DNA of 5,275 nt from Rhodobacterales bacterium (GTDB lineage: Bacteria; Pseudomonadota; Alphaproteobacteria; Rhodobacterales; Rhodobacteraceae): NCBI GenBank assembly GCA_009992615.1, contig JAACVA010000155.1, positions 1 to 5,275 of the forward strand. Direction: 5' to 3'. A model generated the notes under the pieces. That model was not told the DNA's origin. It searched no databases and saw only the letters and a program-made list of their open reading frames with translations. The position numbers and the translations under genes were made by a program. Below, piece by piece: positions 1 to 5,275 of this stretch (within the stretch, counting starts at the first letter, position 1; each line of letters opens with the position of its first letter).

Positions 1-648
1 CACGCGATATACGGTTTCAAACAATGTGCCCGGCGACAACAGCCCCGAATCAGCCAGTGCCGAGGTGCGCACCAAGGTGCGCGGGCCCAGACCGAACCCG
101 CCGGCGCCACTGTCGGGTTCGCGGGTCAGTACCGCCATGACGGCAAAATCCTGGGTGCCGAGGCGAAACACATCGCCAGGTGCCAGGCCCAGACGATCCA
201 GCAGCACCCGGTCCATCACTGCGCCGGGCAGGCCATTCTGGCCGTCCAACGCCATGGACAGCGGCATCTCCGGCTCCAGCGCGACGGCCCCATAGAGCGG
301 ATAGGTTTCGTCAACGCCTTTGACCTGGGTCAGTCCGCGTTCTGCATCACTTCCCCGTGTGACCGTGGCCATGGACCGGAAATCGACGATTTCCGACACC
401 TGCCCCAGGCTTTCGAGCCAGCCGCGTTCTGCATCGGAAATGAACCGATAGGTCAGCTCGATCGACATGTCGCCACCGAGAATCGACGCACCTTCGCGTT
501 CCAACCCGCGCCCGATGCTTTCCCGCACGGTGCCCACGGCGGCGATGGCGGCAATGCCCAGGGTCAGACAGGCCAGAAACACGCGAAACCCCTTTATCCC
601 GCCGCGCAGTTCACGCCGGGCGATACGGGCGGCAAGGGCAAGGCTCAT
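1..648 (-). CDS. YbbP-like ABC transporter permease (FtsX/MacB-type superfamily), N-terminal part
   Basis: Partial gene: 216 residues are read from an ATG at 648-646, and the frame stays open to the left edge, so the C-terminal part is missing (YbbP proteins are about 800 residues). Seen: a basic N-terminus (ARIARRELRGG), one hydrophobic segment at about residues 22-42 (VFLACLTLGIAAIAAVG), then a soluble extracytoplasmic domain. Segments VKGVDETYPLYG (109-120) and EPDSG with GLGPR (177-190) match, from memory, the E. coli YbbP stretches VKAVDDIYPMYG and EPDSG..., which is the basis of the call. Start choice: an in-frame TGA lies seven codons upstream and no other start codon intervenes; the ribosome site is weak (GGACGGA). 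Family knowledge: these inner-membrane permeases pair with a LolD/YbbA-like ATPase, and their substrate is poorly known. No ATPase gene lies upstream here. Family is fairly sure; substrate is unknown. Confidence 0.88.
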   Translation of the reverse strand, partial: MSLALAARIARRELRGGIKGFRVFLACLTLGIAAIAAVGTVRESIGRGLEREGASILGGDMSIELTYRFISDAERGWLESLGQVSEIVDFRSMATVTRGSDAERGLTQVKGVDETYPLYGAVALEPEMPLSMALDGQNGLPGAVMDRVLLDRLGLAPGDVFRLGTQDFAVMAVLTREPDSGAGGFGLGPRTLVRTSALADSGLLSPGTLFETVYRV

Positions 649-683
649 AGGTTGGGTCCGTCCGGGTCAAAGGCTGTGTTAGA

Positions 684-711
684 CAGATAGGGCCTGTGGA
701 TCATCGCTCAA
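684..711 (-). promoter_or_regulatory. Weak candidate sigma-70-like promoter for the permease gene
   Basis: Read on the minus strand, TTGAGC (711-706) is followed after 16 bases by TATCTG (689-684), about 35 bases upstream of the permease ATG. The -35 matches four of six consensus bases, the -10 only three. Position and spacing are plausible for a 5' leader of roughly 30 nt, but such matches occur by chance. No comparably good hexamer pair was found on the plus strand for the divergent gene. Confidence 0.2.
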
Positions 712-735
712 GGCCGCACCGCCCCTTTACGGCAG

Positions 736-751
736 GTGGCCGAGATGCCAC
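736..751. repeat. Small inverted repeat in the divergent spacer (possible operator)
   Basis: A perfect 5-bp inverted repeat, GTGGC-CGAGAT-GCCAC, lies between the two divergent genes, 41 bp upstream of the ThDP-enzyme ATG. It could be a binding half-site pair for a dimeric regulator or a small hairpin in the leader RNA. Its arms are short and GC-rich, so chance is a serious alternative. No regulator gene is present in the window to pair with it. Confidence 0.2.
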
Positions 752-780
752 TCAAAGCTATCCCACGGCAAGACCACAGC

Positions 781-785
781 AGGAG
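781..785 (+). promoter_or_regulatory. Shine-Dalgarno site fixing the start of the ThDP enzyme
   Basis: AGGAG followed by a 7-base spacer (ACACCCC) and ATG at 793. The same frame extends upstream to an ATG at 745 and a GTG at 736, but neither has a comparable ribosome site, and the extra 16-19 residues do not resemble the family N-terminus. The start at 793 gives MARHGGQILADAL, which begins where family proteins usually begin. Confidence 0.85.
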
Positions 786-792
786 ACACCCC

Positions 793-2457
793 ATGGCACG
801 GCACGGCGGACAAATACTGGCGGATGCACTGGCACTGCACGGGGTAAACCGTGTGTTTTCGGTGCCCGGCGAAAGTTTTCTGGCGGCGCTGGACGGGTTG
901 TATGAAAACGGCATCGCAAACGTGGTTTGCCGTCAGGAAGGCGGCGCCGCAATGATGGCCGAGGCGTGGGGCAAACTGACAGGCCGGCCCGGCGTGCTGT
1001 TTGTCACCCGTGGCCCCGGCGCCAGCAACGCCAGCGCCGGATTGCATGTGGCGATGCAGGATTCCACCCCGCTGGTCGCTTTTGTCGGACAGATTGCCCG
1101 CAATCACCGTGACCGCGAGGCGTTCCAGGAGGTGAATTATCGCGGCTTTTTCGGCGGGATGGTGAAATGGGTGGCCGAGGTGGATCAGACCGAGCGGTTG
1201 CCCGAATACGTCATGCGCGCGTTTCACGTCGCCACCTCGGGACGGCCCGGCCCGGTGGTTCTGGCGCTGCCCGAAGACATGCTGTCGGCGCTGTGTGACA
1301 CGCCTGACCTTGCGCCCACCGCCCCCGCCATCGCGGGGGTGACGCAAGACCAGATCACCGCCCTGACCGACATGATCGCACAGGCGCAACGCCCGCTGAT
1401 CGTCGCCGGTGGTCCGGGGTGGAGCAGCGCGACAGCCGCCGACCTGCAACGCTTTGCCGAGGCGTGGCATCTGCCCGTGGCGGTGTCGTTCCGCCGTCAG
1501 GGGCACATCGACAACCGTTCACCCGCCTATGCCGGGGATCTGGCGGTGGGAATGAACCCGAAACTGGGCGCGCGGCTGCGCGCGGCCGATCTTCTGGTGC
1601 TGCTCGGCACGCGGTTTGGTGACATCGTGACCAATGGCTATGACATCATCCCCCCCGCCGCGCCCGGTGTCGCCATTGCCCACATCCACCCCGACCCGAA
1701 CGAGATTGGCCGGGTGTTCCGCGCAGATCTGGCGATTTCCGCCCGCGCCGCAGATGTGATCGCGCATCTTGCCGCCCGGCCCGCATTGCCGCGTGACAGC
1801 GCCTGGCGCGCCGGTGCACGCGCGGAATACGAGGGCTGGCAACAGCCCAAAGAAACGCCGGGCGCTGTCAAGACGGAGCAGGTGATCACCTGGCTATCGG
1901 ACAACCTGCCCGAGGATGCGATCCTGACAAATGGCGCGGGCAATTACGCCGCCTTCCTGCACCGCTATTTCCGGTTCAAGCAGTATGGCACACAACTGGC
2001 ACCAACCAGCGGTTCCATGGGCTATGGTTTTCCGGCGGCGGTGGCGGCGTCCATCGCCCATCCGGGGCGTTGTGTGGTTTGTCTGGCGGGGGATGGCTGT
2101 TTTCAGATGACGCTGAACGAAATGTCCACGGCAATCCAGCATGGCGCCACCCCCATCGTGGTGGTGGTGAACAACGGTCGTTATGGAACGATCCGGATGC
2201 ACCAGGAAAACAACTATCCAGGTCGGGTCAGCGGCACTGACCTGATAAATCCCGATTTTGCCGCACTGGCCCGCGCCTACGGCGGCCACGGCGAGGTGGT
2301 GACGCAAACCGATCAGTTTCCGGCGGCCTTTGCCCGCGCCAGGGCGGCGGGGGTGGCGGCGGTGATCGACGTGAAGGTCGACCCCGACATCTTGTCCACC
2401 AATCTGAGCCTGAGCGAAACCCGCGCCGCCGCCTTGGCCCGGCACGCCACAGGTTGA
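793..2457 (+). CDS. Thiamine-diphosphate-dependent enzyme, acetolactate synthase-like, substrate unknown
   Basis: Complete 554-residue protein, close to the usual length for the acetolactate synthase/pyruvate oxidase superfamily; cytoplasmic, with no signal peptide or membrane segment. Three domains are visible. The N-terminal pyrimidine-binding domain (about 1-170) has VPGES (24-28), the catalytic glutamate E49 in RQEGGAAMMAEAWG, TRGPGASNA (72-80) and AFQE (110-113). The central domain (about 185-335) includes RPLIVAGGPGW (200-210). The C-terminal pyrophosphate domain (about 355-535) has SGSMGYGFPAA (406-416) and the cofactor motif GDG (433-435), 24 residues, NN (460-461). E49 argues against glyoxylate carboligase, which lacks this glutamate. 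The AHAS RQWQ motif reads RMHQ here, so a branched-chain biosynthetic role is doubtful; no ilvN-like small subunit follows. It is divergent from the ABC permease and apparently monocistronic, since a convergent gene begins 14 bp past its stop. Superfamily certain; reaction (carboligase, decarboxylase or oxidase) undetermined. Confidence 0.95.
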   Translation: MARHGGQILADALALHGVNRVFSVPGESFLAALDGLYENGIANVVCRQEGGAAMMAEAWGKLTGRPGVLFVTRGPGASNASAGLHVAMQDSTPLVAFVGQIARNHRDREAFQEVNYRGFFGGMVKWVAEVDQTERLPEYVMRAFHVATSGRPGPVVLALPEDMLSALCDTPDLAPTAPAIAGVTQDQITALTDMIAQAQRPLIVAGGPGWSSATAADLQRFAEAWHLPVAVSFRRQGHIDNRSPAYAGDLAVGMNPKLGARLRAADLLVLLGTRFGDIVTNGYDIIPPAAPGVAIAHIHPDPNEIGRVFRADLAISARAADVIAHLAARPALPRDSAWRAGARAEYEGWQQPKETPGAVKTEQVITWLSDNLPEDAILTNGAGNYAAFLHRYFRFKQYGTQLAPTSGSMGYGFPAAVAASIAHPGRCVVCLAGDGCFQMTLNEMSTAIQHGATPIVVVVNNGRYGTIRMHQENNYPGRVSGTDLINPDFAALARAYGGHGEVVTQTDQFPAAFARARAAGVAAVIDVKVDPDILSTNLSLSETRAAALARHATG

Positions 2458-2471
2458 GCGCCGCTGCGGTC

Positions 2472-5275
2472 TCAAACTGCGTCGCCCGCCGCGACCAGTT
2501 CGCGGTTCAACCGCGCCTCGTTCTCGGATTTCGGTGTCGTGAACCGCGCCAGCAGCAAATAGGCGACCGGCGTGAGGAACAGCGTCGAGACCGTGGCCAG
2601 ACCCAGCCCGCCGACAATGACCCACCCCAGCGCCTCGCGCGCCTCGGCCCCGGCGCCGGCGGACAGGATCAACGGCACGCCGCCCAGCACGGTGGATGTC
2701 ATGGTCATCATCACCGGGCGCAGTCGGATCGTCGAGGCGTCAAAGATCGCGCTGGCCACATCCTGCCCTTCATCGCGCAGCTGATTGGCGAATTCGACGA
2801 TCAATATCCCGTTCTTGGCCATGATCCCGATCAGCATCACCAAGCCGATCTGACTATAGACATTCAGGCTGAGCCCGGCAAAAATCAGCGCGAATACCGC
2901 ACAGGCCAACCCCAGCGGCACGGTTGCCATCACCACAACCGCCGACACAAAGCTTTCAAATTGCGCCGACAACACCAGAAACACGATCAGGATCGCAAAG
3001 CCGAAGGTTAGGATCAGCCCCGCCGCCGTCTGGTCCAGCGTCGCCGCTTCGGCCAGCGGCACGATGCGGTTCACATCGCTCAGAACCTCGGGTGCCAGCG
3101 CCTGAACCTGCGCCAGGGCATCGCCAAGGGACAGGTCCGGCGTCAGGCCCGCCGAAATCTCGACAGACCGGTTCTGCCCTTCGCGGTTCAGTTCCGGCGC
3201 GACGGCGCGTTCCTCAAGCGTGACAAAGCTGGACAGCGGCACCATCTGGCCGTCGCCCGCCTGAATGAAGATGCGCTCCAGATCGCCCGGATCATTCACC
3301 GGGTCCGAGGTTGACATCATCTGAATGTCATAGCTGCGGTCGTCGATGAACACCGACCCGACCGTGCGCCCGTCCAGCACCGCGCGCAGCGCCTCGCCCA
3401 GACCGGCAATGCGCACCCCCAGATCCGACGCGCGCACCCGGTCAATCTGGATGAACAGTTGCGGCTGGGTGGTTTCATATTCCAGACGCACCTGACCGAA
3501 GGCCGGGTTTTCCTGCATCCGCACGACCAGCCGTTCCGACACTTCGGCCAACTGATCGTAATTGTCGCCGGTGACGGCAAAGGTCAGGCCCCGCCCCGCC
3601 CCCCGTATGCCCAGAGAATTGGGCTGGATCGCAAACGCCCGCACGCCGATCACGCCGCGCAGCGCACCGTTGATCTGGCCGACGATTTCCTGCTGGCTGC
3701 GCGACCGTTGGTCCCATTCGGCCAGGGTCATCACCATGAATCCCCGGTTGTCCGACCCGAAACCGGTAATCGAAAACACGTTCGTCACCTCACCGCTTTC
3801 GCGCAGTGGGTCGATCAAACGCTCGATCTCGTTCATCTTGGCCGTGGTATAGGCCAGCGACACCCCCTGCGGCGCCGACACGCTGAGCAACGCAATGGCG
3901 CGGTCCTCGGGGGGGGTCAGTTCCTGACGGATCGAGCCGGCCATGAACGCGGCGGTTGCGGCGAACAACCCGGCGATCAGCACCACCACCAGAGGATTGG
4001 CCAGCGCCCCGCGCAGCAGCAGCGCATACAGCCCGCCCAGCCGGTTTCCCAGCCAGATCAGAGGCCCGCGCGCCTGATCGTCGCGCGACATGTCGCGGGT
4101 CAGCAGCAGCGCCGCCAGAACCGGGCACAGGGTCAGCGCCACAACCGACGACAGCCCCACCGCGATGGCCAGGGTATAGCCGAATTCGCGAAACAGCCCC
4201 CCCGCCTGCCCCGGCAGAAACGACAGCGGCACGAACACCGCCGCAAGGGTGGCCGTGGTGGTGACAACCGCAAAGAACACCTGCCGGGTGCCCAGAACCG
4301 CCGCCGCCCGTGGGCCAATGCCTTCGCTGCGGCGGCGCACGATGTTTTCCAGCACGACGATGGCATCATCCACCACCATGCCTGTGGCCAGCACAAGCGC
4401 CAGCAGCGTCAGGATATTGATCGAAAATCCGGCCAGATATATCCCCGCAAGGGTGCCCACCAGGGCAATCGGCATGGTCAGCGCCGGAATGAGGGTCGAG
4501 CGCAGGTCGCGCAGGAACACAAAGATCACCACGACAACGATGCCCACCGCCAACAGCAACGTCTTGATCACCTCGGTGATCGAGCCGTTGATGAACACCG
4601 CATCGTCAGAGGTGACAAAGATGTTCACATCCGCAGGCAGCGTGGTTTGCAGATCATCGACCACAGCCCGCACCGCCGCCGAAATCTCCAGGGTGTTCGA
4701 CGTGGCCTGCCGGATCACGCCAAGGCCCAGCCCGGTCTGCCCGTTGGCGCGCAGGATCGTCTGGTCAGGCTCGGGGCCGAGGGTTACCGTGGCCACATCA
4801 CGGATGCGAACCTGATCGCGGATTTCCAGCGCTTCGAACGCGTCCGGGGTGGCGACAGTGGCAGTCGAGCGGACGGCAATCGTCTGGCGGTCGCCAGATA
4901 GGTCTCCCGCTGGCGCATCATAGGCCACATCGGCCAAGGCGGCGCGAATATCGGCCAGGCTCAGACCACGGCTTGCCAGTTCCAGCTGGTTTATATCGAC
5001 GCGAAAGATCGGCTCGCGGTTGCCATAGATTTGCAGATCGGCCACACCGGCAACCGACAGCAGCCGGTCCTCGACCCGGTCCTGCACCAGACGCGTCAGA
5101 TCCTGCGGTGATCTTTCGGCCGAGGTGACAGCGACGCGGATCACCGGCTGGGCATTGGCGTCGGCCTTGACGATCTGTGGCGTCTCGGCCCCTTCGGGCA
5201 GTTGATTGGCGATGCGCGACACGGCATCGCGAGCGTCGGTCGTGGCCACATCAATATCGACGTTATCCTCGAATT
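2472..5275 (-). CDS. RND multidrug efflux transporter, HAE1/AcrB type, lacking its N-terminus
   Basis: About 933 residues are visible. The frame is open at the right edge (first full codon 5273-5271, reading FEDNVDIDVATTDA), so the GTG at 5249 is internal. Alignment from memory to AcrB Phe94 puts about 93 residues (TM1 and the start of the first porter loop) off the window, giving about 1,025 in total, normal for the family. In visible numbering: first periplasmic loop 1-233, TM2-TM6 234-390, TM7 425-445, second periplasmic loop about 446-749, TM8-TM12 750-908, then a short cytoplasmic tail ending at TGA 2474-2472. The proton-relay residues are intact: the TM4 Asp pair (VVDDAIVVLEN, codons 4370-4365), the TM10 Lys (MAKNGILIVEF, codon 2816-2814) and Arg in RLRP (2720-2718). 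The Asp pair favours drug/hydrophobe export over CusA-type metal export. Family knowledge: a homotrimer in the inner membrane working with a periplasmic adaptor and outer-membrane channel. No partner gene lies downstream. Specific substrate unknown. Confidence 0.96.
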   Translation of the reverse strand, partial: FEDNVDIDVATTDARDAVSRIANQLPEGAETPQIVKADANAQPVIRVAVTSAERSPQDLTRLVQDRVEDRLLSVAGVADLQIYGNREPIFRVDINQLELASRGLSLADIRAALADVAYDAPAGDLSGDRQTIAVRSTATVATPDAFEALEIRDQVRIRDVATVTLGPEPDQTILRANGQTGLGLGVIRQATSNTLEISAAVRAVVDDLQTTLPADVNIFVTSDDAVFINGSITEVIKTLLLAVGIVVVVIFVFLRDLRSTLIPALTMPIALVGTLAGIYLAGFSINILTLLALVLATGMVVDDAIVVLENIVRRRSEGIGPRAAAVLGTRQVFFAVVTTTATLAAVFVPLSFLPGQAGGLFREFGYTLAIAVGLSSVVALTLCPVLAALLLTRDMSRDDQARGPLIWLGNRLGGLYALLLRGALANPLVVVLIAGLFAATAAFMAGSIRQELTPPEDRAIALLSVSAPQGVSLAYTTAKMNEIERLIDPLRESGEVTNVFSITGFGSDNRGFMVMTLAEWDQRSRSQQEIVGQINGALRGVIGVRAFAIQPNSLGIRGAGRGLTFAVTGDNYDQLAEVSERLVVRMQENPAFGQVRLEYETTQPQLFIQIDRVRASDLGVRIAGLGEALRAVLDGRTVGSVFIDDRSYDIQMMSTSDPVNDPGDLERIFIQAGDGQMVPLSSFVTLEERAVAPELNREGQNRSVEISAGLTPDLSLGDALAQVQALAPEVLSDVNRIVPLAEAATLDQTAAGLILTFGFAILIVFLVLSAQFESFVSAVVVMATVPLGLACAVFALIFAGLSLNVYSQIGLVMLIGIMAKNGILIVEFANQLRDEGQDVASAIFDASTIRLRPVMMTMTSTVLGGVPLILSAGAGAEAREALGWVIVGGLGLATVSTLFLTPVAYLLLARFTTPKSENEARLNRELVAAGDAV

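Noticed and set aside
736..792. N-terminal extension of the ThDP enzyme from GTG 736 or ATG 745
   Set aside because: The start at 793 has an AGGAG site at ideal spacing and begins where family proteins begin; the upstream starts have no good ribosome site.
727..1506. A 259-codon minus-strand frame opposite the ThDP gene
   Set aside because: Its His/Gly/Arg-rich product has no recognisable motif, and it lies opposite the catalytic domain of a clear enzyme gene; a shadow frame.
2489..2515. Alternative GC hairpins (CCGCG...CGCGG, and CGCGGT-TCA-ACCGCG) near the convergent gene ends, considered as a terminator
   Set aside because: They lie within the RND coding sequence and no T-run follows on either strand; the arms simply arise from repeated CCGCG/CGCGG in GC-rich codons.
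1894..2625. A 243-codon minus-strand frame spanning the ends of the ThDP and RND genes
   Set aside because: Low-complexity Arg/Gly/His composition and overlap with both real genes; no family resemblance.
2454..3011. A plus-strand frame starting at a TTG that overlaps the ThDP stop codon, resembling translational coupling
   Set aside because: It runs antisense through the conserved TM10-TM12 end of the RND pump and encodes a Gln/Arg/His-rich product without motifs.
3459..4901. A 480-codon open frame on the plus strand, opposite the RND gene
   Set aside because: It is antisense to a well-recognised transporter. Its product is dominated by Arg, Gln, His and Gly with no domain or membrane pattern, as expected from the complementary strand of GC-biased codons.
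5247..5249. GTG as the start codon of the RND protein
   Set aside because: The frame continues upstream to the window edge with family-typical sequence (FEDNVDID), and a start here would remove TM1 and part of the porter domain.

Overview
This GC-rich window has strong G/C preference at third codon positions. It looks like chromosomal DNA of an alphaproteobacterium, most likely in or near the Rhodobacteraceae. That placement rests on base composition and the general look of the proteins; no rRNA or marker gene is present to confirm it. Three protein genes fill nearly all of the window, and two of them run off the ends.

Layout: (1) Positions 1-648, minus strand, hold the N-terminal 216 residues of a YbbP-like ABC transporter permease of the FtsX/MacB-type superfamily; the rest lies left of the window. 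(2) Positions 649-792 are a 144-bp divergent spacer. It should carry the promoters of both flanking genes and contains a small inverted repeat and a clear Shine-Dalgarno for the rightward gene. (3) Positions 793-2457, plus strand, encode a complete 554-residue thiamine-diphosphate (ThDP) enzyme of the acetolactate synthase/pyruvate oxidase superfamily, substrate unknown. (4) Only 14 bp separate its stop from the stop of the next gene. (5) Positions 2472-5275, minus strand, encode the C-terminal ~933 residues of an RND-family multidrug efflux pump (HAE1/AcrB type). About 90 N-terminal residues lie beyond the right edge.

The three genes do not form one operon: the permease and ThDP enzyme diverge, and the ThDP enzyme and RND pump converge. 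Their partners (an ABC ATPase for the permease, a periplasmic adaptor for the RND pump) are not in the window; the adaptor would normally lie just upstream of the pump, past the right edge. I see no tRNA, rRNA, insertion sequence, CRISPR array or integration site. No novel multi-gene system is evident. The most open question is the chemistry of the orphan ThDP enzyme, which has the family's catalytic glutamate but not the tryptophan typical of most biosynthetic acetohydroxyacid synthases.
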